A stretch of 64,000 nucleotides of DNA from Saprospiraceae bacterium (GTDB lineage: Bacteria > Bacteroidota > Bacteroidia > Chitinophagales > Saprospiraceae), in the NCBI GenBank assembly GCA_029263015.1, contig JAJCYI010000160.1:1-64000 (forward strand), read 5' to 3'. Every line of letters starts with the position of its first letter. Position 1 is the first letter of the stretch. Shown here in pieces: positions 34,748 to 43,253 of this stretch. The position numbers and the translations under genes are program-made. Below the pieces are notes generated by a model. The model was given only the letters and a program-made list of their open reading frames with translations. It did no database searches and was not told the DNA's origin.

Positions 34748-35488
34748 TCACGCCCTGCACTCCTTAATGAATACCCCGTCAGCGTCAAAAAGCAAAACAG
34801 TGCCATCAGAGAGTTTGACAGCATACGCTCCAGAGGGCTTGGTGACCGCAGCTTCGGTGGTTTCATCTGGATAGTTGTCAGTTACATAACCCGTCACCGA
34901 CTGGGGAAGGTCTTCAATGACAATTTCTTCACCGCGCATACATCGGCGTCCTGGATGACCGGGGCCATCCCAGCGGCCACAACGGGAGATGAATTCACCT
35001 TCTTCATCAAAAACCAAAATAACGTCATTAGATAACCCAACTGCATACAGCCCGAACGGCTTGACGACTGCCACTTCTATTGTTTCATCGGGAAGGTTTT
35101 CAGCAACGTAATCGAGAATGGCCTGAGGAAGATCGGTGACATCAAGGGTGTCCCCACGCAAGCAACGGAACCTCGGATGTGGGTGTGGCCGATGGCCCAA
35201 AAAGCGGTTCCGGTCATTAAAATAGACGTTGATGCCCGTTTCCAGTTGCAGTTCATGGCCGAGGTCTTTGACCACGAATGCCTCCTCTACCAGTACTGGA
35301 GGGTAGTTTTCCTCCATATAGCCCTGGATACTTTCGGGCAGATCATCTTGCGTCACCGCAGTTTTTTGCGATGAATCCATGATCGTTGACATCAGTTCTT
35401 CATCTTGGAGGAGCGGGTTGTCTTGTTCACAGGCGGTAAAAATGCCCACCGTGCTTGCGAGTAGCAAGCCAAAAAATAAATATTTCAT
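34748..35488 (-). CDS. PepSY-like (DUF2874-type) lipoprotein with three repeats
   Basis: 246 residues from the ATG at 35488; the 31 upstream residues of the open frame are not coding. The signal ends in VGIFTAC (lipidation predicted at Cys20). Three tandem repeats of about 60 residues share the pattern LP-x-x-[IV]-x-x-Y-[MV]-x-[ED]-N-x-P...A-[FV]-V-x-K: LPESIQGYMEENYPP, LPQAILDYVAENLPDETIE and LPQSVTGYVTDNYPDETTE. These resemble putative-periplasmic PepSY-like (beta-lactamase-inhibitor-like) domains. The role may be in protease or calcium-related control; not known. It stands alone. Confidence 0.85.
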   Translation of the reverse strand: MKYLFFGLLLASTVGIFTACEQDNPLLQDEELMSTIMDSSQKTAVTQDDLPESIQGYMEENYPPVLVEEAFVVKDLGHELQLETGINVYFNDRNRFLGHRPHPHPRFRCLRGDTLDVTDLPQAILDYVAENLPDETIEVAVVKPFGLYAVGLSNDVILVFDEEGEFISRCGRWDGPGHPGRRCMRGEEIVIEDLPQSVTGYVTDNYPDETTEAAVTKPSGAYAVKLSDGTVLLFDADGVFIKECRA

Positions 35489-35793
35489 TTTAAACTTTTT
35501 TTGGTTAGAAAATAATTGGATTGGTATCGGGCTGAGGTGATTTGAAAATATTGAATTTTGAACATTATCAAACCAGATCATACTATTTATTTAGGTATCG
35601 GAATTGGGGAAATGGTTGCATGGTTTTTTAGAAAATAGAAAATAGAAATTGGGAATTAAGAAATTGGGAAATTGGGAAATTATTGAATAACAGCCTAAGA
35701 AAATGCAAAATGATAAATATAAAATGTAAAAGTAGTTGACTACCAGTTATTTGGATAGCGTATGGTTAATCACTAATTCAGCAATCACCAATT
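35489..35793. repeat. 305-bp spacer with 7- and 8-base tandem words
   Basis: No gene. Between about 35629 and 35684 the words AGAAAAT (x2), AGAAATT and GGGAATT, then AAATTGGG units, recur. Near 35701-35732 AAAATGC, AAAATGA, TAAATAT and AAAATGT follow in seven-base steps. It lies between the PepSY-like gene start and the end of the anti-sigma-like gene. Confidence 0.7.
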
Positions 35794-37287
35794 TCAAAAC
35801 TTAAATCCCACTCCCACATCAATCCCAACGGAAAAAGAAGATGACTGGATGTACCGATCGAGATGGCGGTTACTCGACGACTTTAGCAGGGTTGGGGAAA
35901 GGCTGGCACTCCAGCCATTACCAATTTTGTATTCCAGTCCGGCAGCAGCCATCAGGTCGAAAGTGGTGCTTTTCAGGTTCGGTCCATGTCCCCGTGGGCG
36001 CACCGTATTGCTGCCCCGGAAACGGGTGTCCAAGAAAGACACCTTTGTAATTTTGAAATCATTTTTTGTCAGGAAATTGGCCATGAACCCCGCCTTTAAT
36101 TCAAAGCGCAGGCGGCCATGCCCAAACCGGTGCCCGACGAGGAAGGGCAGGCTCACGTATTCGACCGTCTGCTTTGTACTGATTTCCATTCTGATATCAT
36201 CGTCCTCACTGATTACTACTCCAGCGTCGGTCTGTTCGGCCCGTACTTCGATGTCCACAAGGCCAGCAGTGGTATTCAGGGAATAATCAAACTCATGTTG
36301 GCTGCCAGGAGGGGTTCCATTTGGTATGACCCTGTCCTTGAATTTTAGTGCTGGCCGATGCAAATTCGTAAATTCAGCAGCGCGCAGATTGATACCTGAT
36401 TCGACAAACCAATTTCCACCAGTATCATAGTTAGCCACAAGGCCAGTGATTCGGGTATGCCCTTGATTGGTCTTGCGGCCATCAAAAATCCGACGACCGT
36501 TCATTGGCATCGGCCTCTGAATAAGGGTGGATATCCGTTCCCGGGTGTTCATTTCAATATGGTGGACACCGATCGAAAATTTACCTTTCGGCTTCGCCGG
36601 AATGATTTGCTCAAATGCTGGTGGCATTGTCGGCAACTGCTGGCCAGCAGCCATCGAATTGAGTTCTTTCAGATCTAAAACATCAATAAAATCAGGAGTG
36701 CTGGGCAATTGGCTGTTTTGTATAATCTCTGAATTTCCATTTACACCAACCAGTCCACCACGTTGAGTTTCTATAAAAAAGGGCGTGTTTTCCAATTTAT
36801 CTATTGGTGGTATTTCTGTGTCAAAGCCAACCTTAGCTTCATCGTTTTGGTTGTTTTCAAAAACCTTTTCCCCAGCCATCCGTTGCGGCCCTTGCGGTTG
36901 GGTACGTCCAGCGAAATTGGGAGGATTTGTCGCCGTTGGGTTCAAATCTGTGTTTATTTCGCCAGGTGGCTGCACTTCTTCCACAGGAATTTGAGGTGCT
37001 GCTTTTTGCTGTTCCAACCTCCTAAGCTCTGCCTCGTTCTGCTCCACCTTTTTTGACAATTGGGCCATTTCATTATTATAATAAAAATGCTGACAGACCA
37101 CCAGCGCCAACAAAACCGCCGCCGCAACAATCCACCAACGCCGCACCGTGGCCAGCGGCCGCACAGGCTGCCCAGCCAGATCGGACTCGATCTTGTCCCA
37201 CAGCCCGTCCGAAGGACTGTCGTCGTATTGCTCAAAAGACTTCCTCAGGAAATCCTCCAAGCCATCGTTATGTAATTTATCTTCCAT
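35794..37287 (-). CDS. Anti-sigma-like / outer-membrane beta-barrel fusion
   Basis: 497 residues. The N-terminal ~45 residues (KLHNDGLEDFLRKSFEQYDD, then GLWDKIESDLAG) look like the cytosolic part of Bacteroidota anti-sigma factors. A single TM helix follows (WWIVAAAVLLALVVCQHFYY, about 47-66), then a short coiled coil (LSKKVEQNEAELRRLEQQK), a Pro/Gln/Asn linker and a C-terminal ~230-residue beta-barrel-like domain (SIGVHHIEMNTRERIS ... FSVGIDVGVGFKF) of PorT/OMP type. It is downstream of the ECF sigma gene, separated by a hairpin, and probably controls it. Having an inner-membrane anchor and a barrel-like end on one chain is odd but seen in related species. Confidence 0.75.
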   Translation of the reverse strand: MEDKLHNDGLEDFLRKSFEQYDDSPSDGLWDKIESDLAGQPVRPLATVRRWWIVAAAVLLALVVCQHFYYNNEMAQLSKKVEQNEAELRRLEQQKAAPQIPVEEVQPPGEINTDLNPTATNPPNFAGRTQPQGPQRMAGEKVFENNQNDEAKVGFDTEIPPIDKLENTPFFIETQRGGLVGVNGNSEIIQNSQLPSTPDFIDVLDLKELNSMAAGQQLPTMPPAFEQIIPAKPKGKFSIGVHHIEMNTRERISTLIQRPMPMNGRRIFDGRKTNQGHTRITGLVANYDTGGNWFVESGINLRAAEFTNLHRPALKFKDRVIPNGTPPGSQHEFDYSLNTTAGLVDIEVRAEQTDAGVVISEDDDIRMEISTKQTVEYVSLPFLVGHRFGHGRLRFELKAGFMANFLTKNDFKITKVSFLDTRFRGSNTVRPRGHGPNLKSTTFDLMAAAGLEYKIGNGWSASLSPTLLKSSSNRHLDRYIQSSSFSVGIDVGVGFKF

Positions 37288-37313
37288 CTGGATTAGTTTT
37301 TGAGTTTGTGGAG

Positions 37314-37353
37314 GTTTGAGTTTTTGAGGGTGTCCTGACTCAGAAACTCAAAC
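37314..37353. promoter_or_regulatory. Intercistronic hairpin between sigma and anti-sigma genes
   Basis: GTTTGAGTTTTTGAG (37314-37328) and CTCAGAAACTCAAAC (37339-37353) pair with one mismatch around a ten-base loop. It lies in the 84-bp gap between the two minus-strand genes and may lower anti-sigma expression relative to sigma. Confidence 0.7.
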
Positions 37354-37371
37354 TCTCAGAAATTCACGAAC

Positions 37372-37986
37372 TCATTTTCCGATCGTTTCTTCCACCAGTT
37401 CCCTCAAACATTTTTTTGCACGGTTCAATTGGGATTTTGAAGTACCAACCGAGATGCCCAATTCATTGGCAATTTGTTGATGGGCATACCCTTCCATAAT
37501 ATAAAGGTTGAGCACGGTTCGGAAACCAACTGGCATTCGCTGCATGACATGGAGCACTTTCCTGACCAATTCCCGGTCGAAAGGTTCTTCTTCCGCGTCC
37601 ACCCTCAAAATATTTTCCAAAGGCTCGAAGTCTGAAGTTGTGTACAACTGTTTTTGCCTCCGAATGTATTGTAAGGCAACGCGCAATATGACTTTGCGAA
37701 CCCAGCCTTCCAAGCTGCCAGCCCCTTTGTACTGGTGCAGGTCTCGGAACACTTTTACAAAACCCTCCTGTAAAATATCTTCAGCATCCTCCCTGCAATT
37801 GGCATAACGCAAGCAGAGTACGAACATCTTGTTCTTGTACCGCTGGTAAAACGCCTTTTGCGCCAACCGCTCGCCACGTATGCATGATTTAAGGATGTCG
37901 TTATTTTCAGGCAAAGGATCGGTAGTTTTGTTTAATTGCTCATTCGACTGTAAAGGTAGGTGGAGGTTTAGTCGAAATGGTTGCAT
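37372..37986 (-). CDS. RNA polymerase ECF sigma factor
   Basis: 204 residues with region 2 (NCREDAEDILQEGFVKVFRD then YKGAGSLEGWVRKVILRVAL) and region 4 (MPVGFRTVLNLYIMEGYAHQ then QIANELGISVGTSKSQLNRA) of the Bacteroidota sigma-70 ECF group. It starts an operon with the anti-sigma/barrel gene downstream, which probably keeps it at the membrane. No TonB receptor follows, so it is not the FecIR type. The ATG at 37986 leaves a 36-residue N-terminal extension, and M2-style later starts are possible. Confidence 0.93.
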   Translation of the reverse strand: MQPFRLNLHLPLQSNEQLNKTTDPLPENNDILKSCIRGERLAQKAFYQRYKNKMFVLCLRYANCREDAEDILQEGFVKVFRDLHQYKGAGSLEGWVRKVILRVALQYIRRQKQLYTTSDFEPLENILRVDAEEEPFDRELVRKVLHVMQRMPVGFRTVLNLYIMEGYAHQQIANELGISVGTSKSQLNRAKKCLRELVEETIGK

Positions 37987-38145
37987 GGGAAGATGCAGAA
38001 ATTGAAAAACTCAAGGTACTTTTTGAAAAAACAACCTTTGGGTAGCTAGTCACAAAATGGTTTTTGTACTGTATGTATAAATTGCCTGACCAAAAGTTGT
38101 TTTCAAAATAAATTAAGGTCCAATTATATTCAATTTAAGGGAAGT

Positions 38146-40272
38146 CTAATATCCAACTAAATCTTGTTCAATTTCTTTTAGTTTTTTCCATGCTTCCTTC
38201 CTAGTTTTTTTATTTAGATATGGAGCAACTTTTTTCTTTATTTCCACTTCAGATTTATAAAATAAAATTCTTGATATCTGATTAATAAGGGCAATTTTCC
38301 AATCATTATTTCCGCAGCCTAGTTTTTTTCCCCATTCTTGTATAGTTTGAAATGCAATTTCCTCTAATTCAACATTTGGATTTACTCGGTAAACAATATC
38401 AACCATCAGTTTAGATATATCACTTAATTTATGTCGTCCTGATCTAACATTACCCCAATCAATAATAGCAACCCCTTTTATCTTATAATTAGGCCATAAT
38501 ATAGCAAAAACATTGTCTGCATGAAGGTCACCATGTACAACAGATGTTGATGAAGTGCTACCCAATGTCATTTTAATTTTTAGAATATTTTGTAGAATTT
38601 GTTTAACCTCATCGAAAGAAGGGTTAGATATTTTATTATTAATATAATTTATCAATCTGCCCTCTGCCAAAGATTTTATCATTAGGTCAACAGTTGATGT
38701 TGATTGCACAGGTTTTGTTCTTTGATGCCAGCCATATAATTGATCAAACAAAAGTTCCAACCCTGTTTTAAACTGTTTCTCGTCAACATTTTTACACCAT
38801 TGAGACCAAGGCGCTGCTACGTCGCCAGAGCCGACAAGTGTATAAACAATAGCGCCATACATTTTTCCAAGCGGAGCCCTAAAAGTACCTGGTTGGTGAG
38901 GATGCCAAAAACCCCTGGCAATATCCACCCTAGAGGCTCCACCTACTTTCTTATTATGAACATATCTATAATATCGCCTTAATTCATTTGCAATACCGGA
39001 AGGTGGTCCTATCTTAAGTACTCTTGGGACTTCTGGTATTCCTCTCTCATCTTCAATTTTCAGTTGAAATACATCTGCCCCACTATGCCCTGAACGAAGA
39101 ATCGACAAAGTAACTGTTGACTTCGTTGGCATTAAATCCTTTGCTGCTGCTTCAACAACCTCAATAGGTACATTTAAATTAGAATCCGGGTTGGTTTTAC
39201 TTTGCCATAATATTTTGGCTCCTCCCCTTCTTAATTTCGCATCTGGCCACCATGGGTATCCAGCAATAGGTAATAGAGGGTGCAAGTACCCTGAAACACC
39301 AACAGAAAGGCGACTTAGTAAATATAGGTGTGATGGAAATAGATTGGCTTTCCTTACTGTTAACAGAATAATGCCCATGCATTTCCATTGTTGATGTGAA
39401 TGTAAGATAGGTACAATGCACATTCCAGAAAATGTTCTATCATGAAGTACTTGGCTGAAGTCCGTTCCACATGCTTTCAACCTTATTTCCCAATTATTAT
39501 TTATTGGAGCCCTTAGCAATAGTGGACGTGTAGAATATCCAACCCAATCAAAGGCATTTAATGGGGTTAGATTACCCTTTGATATTACATTTTTCTTTAC
39601 AATGTCTGGTAACCAAGGCCTTAATTGATTAGCACTTACTAATCTCCAATCATTGCCTGTATCTAAATAAATTCCTATATTTAGAGATGAATTTGGCATC
39701 CATTGTAAAAATTTTTCCTCCAATGCCTTCGTCAAATGTAATGCTTCTTCTTCTAAAGAACTTCCAGGAGGCAAAGCGGCAATACCTTGACGCATATTAT
39801 CTCTAGCTAACCTTTCTTCGAACCAAAGTTCGGAATATAAAGGATTTTTTAAATTGAACGGTTGGTCTAACAATTTATGAATTCTATCAATTAATTTCTG
39901 AATTTCTTTTTTATAATTCTTCCTTAATTTTTTATTTCTTCCATTTATGTGGAGTTGCCAATGTGGCTCATCTATAGATTCAACCCATTTGTTTTTTTCT
40001 CTTAAAGCAAATCCAAAAGGATTCTGATTAATTGCTTTGCGACCCAAACTCCATCGGAAGTCGTTAAAATTTAATGGGCCATACATTGGCTCAGGTTCAT
40101 TAATTCCTGCAAAAGCAATCAGATAAAAATAGTCATCAATTGGATCTTTCCTATACAAAATGAGTGCAAACGAATTATCATGATGGGGTTCTGAAACAGG
40201 CAAGCCAGAATTCTCTAAAATTGCTTGAGCAGCAAGGCTTATTACAGTGCGCTTACCATCTAAATTGAACAT
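38146..40272 (-). CDS. GAF-like / aminoglycoside-phosphotransferase-type kinase fusion
   Basis: Large AT-rich gene, 708 residues from the ATG at 40272 (MFNLDGKRTVISLAAQAILE); the open frame extends up to 40347, but those 25 residues run into the inverted-repeat element. Residues ~1-200 are of unknown type; ~200-340 resemble a GAF domain (IVPILHSHQQWKCMGIILLT, then LYLLSRLSVGVSGYL). Residues ~400-708 form a kinase: VTLSILRSGHSGADVFQLKI and RVLKIGPP for the N-lobe, then VVHGDLHADNV (catalytic, about 577-587) and GVAIIDWGNVRSG (metal site). Its substrate is unknown; it could act in signalling or conflict. No neighbour explains it. Confidence 0.7.
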   Translation of the reverse strand: MFNLDGKRTVISLAAQAILENSGLPVSEPHHDNSFALILYRKDPIDDYFYLIAFAGINEPEPMYGPLNFNDFRWSLGRKAINQNPFGFALREKNKWVESIDEPHWQLHINGRNKKLRKNYKKEIQKLIDRIHKLLDQPFNLKNPLYSELWFEERLARDNMRQGIAALPPGSSLEEEALHLTKALEEKFLQWMPNSSLNIGIYLDTGNDWRLVSANQLRPWLPDIVKKNVISKGNLTPLNAFDWVGYSTRPLLLRAPINNNWEIRLKACGTDFSQVLHDRTFSGMCIVPILHSHQQWKCMGIILLTVRKANLFPSHLYLLSRLSVGVSGYLHPLLPIAGYPWWPDAKLRRGGAKILWQSKTNPDSNLNVPIEVVEAAAKDLMPTKSTVTLSILRSGHSGADVFQLKIEDERGIPEVPRVLKIGPPSGIANELRRYYRYVHNKKVGGASRVDIARGFWHPHQPGTFRAPLGKMYGAIVYTLVGSGDVAAPWSQWCKNVDEKQFKTGLELLFDQLYGWHQRTKPVQSTSTVDLMIKSLAEGRLINYINNKISNPSFDEVKQILQNILKIKMTLGSTSSTSVVHGDLHADNVFAILWPNYKIKGVAIIDWGNVRSGRHKLSDISKLMVDIVYRVNPNVELEEIAFQTIQEWGKKLGCGNNDWKIALINQISRILFYKSEVEIKKKVAPYLNKKTRKEAWKKLKEIEQDLVGY

Positions 40273-40301
40273 AATAAATGATTTTAATTTAACCAAACAG
40301 G

Positions 40302-40473
40302 CAAACAAAGCTTTAATGGGTTTTCTTATAAAAAATTGAAGGACCAAATTCTTTCAGTAATTCAGCACATTACGCATTGTTTTATTCATAAATTATTGTC
40401 GGGATGAAATTCACTTTCCTTGATAATCAAGGGATTAATTTTTTTATAAGAAAACCCTTCAAAGCTTTGTTTG
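40302..40473. mobile_element. 172-bp element with 36/37-bp inverted repeats
   Basis: Left arm 40302-40337 and right arm 40437-40473 are reverse complements with two mismatches and one extra A; both contain GGGTTTTCTTATAAAAAA. The left arm lies 30 bp upstream of the GAF-kinase start and would provide the false longer start. No gene inside. The rest of the 500-bp gap (40474-40710) is AT-rich with nothing distinct. Confidence 0.75.
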
Positions 40474-40710
40474 TAATATGAAATGGTCAAGACAACTAAA
40501 ATTGACTCTAAACTAACAATTATCTCGGAATTTAATCCGAATCATTTTTAATGTTCTTTTTTAAATATGGTGGTAAGCCATCAAAACGACTGAAGAAACC
40601 ATTGTTTCTCAACCCAAAACTTAATACTACTTTGCCTAAGAATTATTTTTTAAACTAAAATATTCAATTTTCATATTACCCTGCATCAAATTAGTGTTTT
40701 AATAATATTT

Positions 40711-40747
40711 AACTCAAGGTACTGTTTTTCAAACATTACCTTGAGTT
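40711..40747 (-). terminator. Terminator-like hairpin after the HTH gene
   Basis: AACTCAAGGTA pairs with TACCTTGAGTT (11 bp) around a 15-base loop, 25 bp after the HTH gene's stop. The U-tract is weak. AACTCAAGGTACT occurs again at 38008, on the other side of the kinase gene. Confidence 0.5.
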
Positions 40748-40772
40748 ATTTAATACCAATGACAAATCCTTG

Positions 40773-40982
40773 TCAACCATCATTTTCATAATCCAAAATA
40801 TCCCCGGGCTTGCAATCCAGTTCTCGGCAAATAGCCTCTAGAGTAGAAAAACGGATAGCCCGAACTTTCCCTTTTTTCAATAATGAAAGGTTTTTGATAT
40901 TGACCCCTACCCTGTCCGACAATTCTGTCAGCGACATTTTATTTTGTGCAAGCACCACATCCAACCTTACTATGATGGCCAT
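40773..40982 (-). CDS. XRE-family transcriptional regulator (YozG-like)
   Basis: 69 residues, a single helix-turn-helix domain: LAQNKMSLTELSDRVGVNIK, then NLSLLKKGKVRAIRFSTLEA and LDCKPGDILDYEND. This is the small Cro/C1 type (HTH_26) that usually pairs with a DUF2975 membrane protein. Here the DUF2975 gene precedes it by about 194 bp on the same strand. It probably represses its own operon. Confidence 0.92.
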   Translation of the reverse strand: MAIIVRLDVVLAQNKMSLTELSDRVGVNIKNLSLLKKGKVRAIRFSTLEAICRELDCKPGDILDYENDG

Positions 40983-41008
40983 GTTTTTTTGATTGTTGAG
41001 TGATCAAT

Positions 41009-41134
41009 ACTTCGGTAACTTTTTGAGAATTCAAAATTTTTAAATCATAATCGACTGATATCCAAGCATTTGTGTTTTTAAATATAAATTCTTAAAAGTT
41101 TGACAATCAATGACTTATGAAAAGTTACCGAAGT
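41009..41134. repeat. Inverted repeat between DUF2975 and HTH genes
   Basis: ACTTCGGTAACTTTT (41009-41023) and AAAAGTTACCGAAGT (41120-41134) are exact reverse complements, about 110 bp apart, in the 194-bp spacer. They may be operator sites for the HTH regulator or the ends of a small element. Confidence 0.7.
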
Positions 41135-41176
41135 GTTGGTGATGAGTGATGAATTATAACTACAAACATCAGCCTT

Positions 41177-41818
41177 TCACACCGTTTGGCTTTCCAGTTC
41201 CTGAAAACCTGCCCCCACCTTGAACACCTCCGACAAAGCAAGCAGAACCAATCCTGCGAACAATGCAACGAAATTGAGGTCCCAGAACGAGGGCATTTCC
41301 AGCATCAGCGCATTGCTTACCCGGAACTTGTCGTGGAATATCCGTGCGACTACAGTACTGACCAAGAACTCATACAGCCCAAGGCCGACCAATAACGCAC
41401 CGATCCAGCGGATGTGCCCAACGTTTTCCCAAGAAAATGGATGGCTCGTTTTAAAGGTTTTCAGAACTCTTGAAAGTTTGACCAAGATCAGAAAGAATAG
41501 CGACACATAAATTCCCGCAAGCAAATAAACCAATGCTTGTGGCCATCTTTTTTTGCTGGAGAGCACTTCCAGTTTTGCATCTTTCACCTCAATATGGGCA
41601 CTGTAATAGTCTTCGTGCAAATTTTTAACAGGATAAAGTTCGTTCATTTTTTGCAGGTGAACAGGGACTTCAAAAGAGGCCGCAAGTTTATCAGGTAGTT
41701 GGCCAAAAAGAGCCAAAAGAGCCATGATGGCTAAATATCCTGAGACCAGCCCGCAAATCCCGATACCTATATTGGTGAGGGAACCAAGCACCCAAATAAG
41801 TGATTTTTTATGATCCAT
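41177..41818 (-). CDS. DUF2975 membrane protein (YoaS-like)
   Basis: 213 residues with four hydrophobic segments: WVLGSLTNIGIGICGLVSGY, PQALVYLLAGIYVSLFFLI, WIGALLVGLGLYEFLVSTVV and LNFVALFAGLVLLALSEVF. The link of DUF2975 with a small XRE regulator, as in the Bacillus YozG/YoaS pair, supports the call. Role unknown; possibly membrane-signal sensing. AT-rich sequence with a TTAAGT...ACTTAA dyad near 41866-41882 lies upstream and may be a control site. Confidence 0.85.
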   Translation of the reverse strand: MDHKKSLIWVLGSLTNIGIGICGLVSGYLAIMALLALFGQLPDKLAASFEVPVHLQKMNELYPVKNLHEDYYSAHIEVKDAKLEVLSSKKRWPQALVYLLAGIYVSLFFLILVKLSRVLKTFKTSHPFSWENVGHIRWIGALLVGLGLYEFLVSTVVARIFHDKFRVSNALMLEMPSFWDLNFVALFAGLVLLALSEVFKVGAGFQELESQTV

Positions 41819-42062
41819 AACGAATTAAAATTAGGGTGAAAATTAATAATATTTTACGACTATCGTTAAGTATTTAACTTAAAAGGTTCAATTAATAAAT
41901 TCTGGCGGGCGTTTTGAGTGTTAGATTTATTTACTCCCTCCCATTCTTGGACATGAGAGTATGGAATCATATCGTTATTTATTTCTATAAATTTGAATTC
42001 GGATTGCCCCTCTACATGTGAATAATTTTTACAGACATTTATATTATTGATACCTTTCGCAG

Positions 42063-42509
42063 ATGAAGAACCTTACTCTCACAATTTTGGTACTCCTTCC
42101 CCTCAGTCTAATTGGCCAAACTGACGAAGCCAACCTTCTCAGCAACATTTGGCTAAATGAAAAAAAAGAGGCCAAAGTCCAGTTTTACAAAAAAGATGGA
42201 AAATATTACGGCGACGTAATATGGCTGGCAGAGAAGCTCAATGACCACATCCAACCCTTAAGAGATTTGAAAAACCCAAACACGGAATTGCGCTCCAGGC
42301 CCATTATGAATATGCCGCTCATCGAGGATATGTGTTATAAAGGGGATGAATGGTGTGACGGTACTGCCTACAACCCCCGGTCGGGCCGGTACTTTAAATG
42401 CAGGATGTGGTTTGACGATACAGATATTTTGAAAATTCGAGGGTATTGGGGCTTTCTTTTCGGTACGGAGACGTGGACGAAGACTACCGATCAAGTAACG
42501 AGTGAATAA
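42063..42509 (+). CDS. DUF2147 family secreted protein
   Basis: 148 residues with a signal peptide (LTLTILVLLPLSLIGQ). The DUF2147 core reads ANLLSNIWLNEKKEAKVQFY, GKYYGDVIWLAE, ELRSRPIMNMPLIEDM and GRYFKCRMWFDDTDILKIRG YWG at the end. Beta-sandwich protein of unknown role, probably periplasmic. TACCTTTCGC just upstream may be the -7 element. It ends about 50 bp before the cyclophilin ATG. Confidence 0.88.
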   Translation: MKNLTLTILVLLPLSLIGQTDEANLLSNIWLNEKKEAKVQFYKKDGKYYGDVIWLAEKLNDHIQPLRDLKNPNTELRSRPIMNMPLIEDMCYKGDEWCDGTAYNPRSGRYFKCRMWFDDTDILKIRGYWGFLFGTETWTKTTDQVTSE

Positions 42510-42522
42510 GGGTTTGTTTTTC

Positions 42523-42530
42523 TACTTTTG
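42523..42530 (+). promoter_or_regulatory. Probable -7 element for the cyclophilin gene
   Basis: TACTTTTG matches TAnnTTTG closely and lies 28 bp before the ATG at 42559. No clear -33. Confidence 0.45.
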
Positions 42531-42558
42531 CGCCCATTTTCATAAAAACACAATAATT

Positions 42559-42990
42559 ATGACTGCTGAAATACACACCGCAAAGGGCCTCATGAAAGTA
42601 GAGCTTTACGACAATGATGCGCCAAACACCGTTAAAAATTTTACCGACCTATCCAAAAAAGGATTTTACGATGGGCTTACCTTCCACCGGGTCATCCCCA
42701 ATTTCGTGATCCAGGGCGGCTGCCCCGATGGCACCGGCGCTGGTGGCACCGGCTACCAAATTGATTGCGAACTCGACGGCGGCAACCAGTACCACGACCG
42801 CGGCGTGCTGTCCATGGCACACGCTGGCAGGAATACCGGCGGCTCCCAGTTCTTTGTCTGCCACAGCCGCGACAACACGGCACATCTTGACGGAAACCAC
42901 ACTTGTTTCGGAAAGGTGACGGAAGGATTGGAGGTCATTGACGCCATCCAGCAAGGGGACAATATCGAGAAGATTGTGATCGTGGAGTGA
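42559..42990 (+). CDS. Cyclophilin-type peptidyl-prolyl isomerase
   Basis: 143 residues, cytosolic, no signal peptide. I start at 42559 (MTAEIHTAKGLMKVELYDND); an upstream ATG at 42502 would add 19 unlike residues and overlap the DUF2147 end. Catalytic blocks are visible: FHRVIPNFVIQGG (Arg and Gln of the active site), GVLSMAHAGRNTGGSQFFV and HLDGNHTCFGKVTEGLEVI. This matches the small PpiB-like single-domain type. A strong terminator follows. Confidence 0.95.
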   Translation: MTAEIHTAKGLMKVELYDNDAPNTVKNFTDLSKKGFYDGLTFHRVIPNFVIQGGCPDGTGAGGTGYQIDCELDGGNQYHDRGVLSMAHAGRNTGGSQFFVCHSRDNTAHLDGNHTCFGKVTEGLEVIDAIQQGDNIEKIVIVE

Positions 42991-43043
42991 GGAAGTTGAC
43001 AGTGTTATTTTATAATTGAACAACGATTTTGGACTATTACAAA

Positions 43044-43079
43044 GGGTCAGTTGCCGCTGTCGGCAACTGACCCTTCGTT
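43044..43079 (+). terminator. Intrinsic terminator after the cyclophilin gene
   Basis: GGGTCAGTTGCCG and CGGCAACTGACCC pair perfectly (13 bp) around CTGT, followed by TTCGTTTTTT. Confidence 0.9.
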
Positions 43080-43144
43080 TTTTCTGTGTTGGTAATTTTG
43101 TTGGGAAACCAGCTCATTTTTGCCAGAAAATAACGAACTTCGGC

Positions 43145-43187
43145 GGATATACGCTGTTCCGCTTTTTTGCGGAATTGGCGTATATCC
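43145..43187. repeat. Two-arm hairpin, cassette-boundary-like (left)
   Basis: The outer arms GGATATACGC/GCGTATATCC (10 bp) and inner arms TTCCGC/GCGGAA pair around TTTTTT with small asymmetric bulges. The two-stem form resembles attC-like recombination sites. A similar hairpin is at 43720-43765. Confidence 0.6.
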
Positions 43188-43253
43188 GGGAAATGGGTAT
43201 GGGTAATGTTGCGTGTATATACTAGTTGTCATCAATTGAAAAAATCGCTAAAA

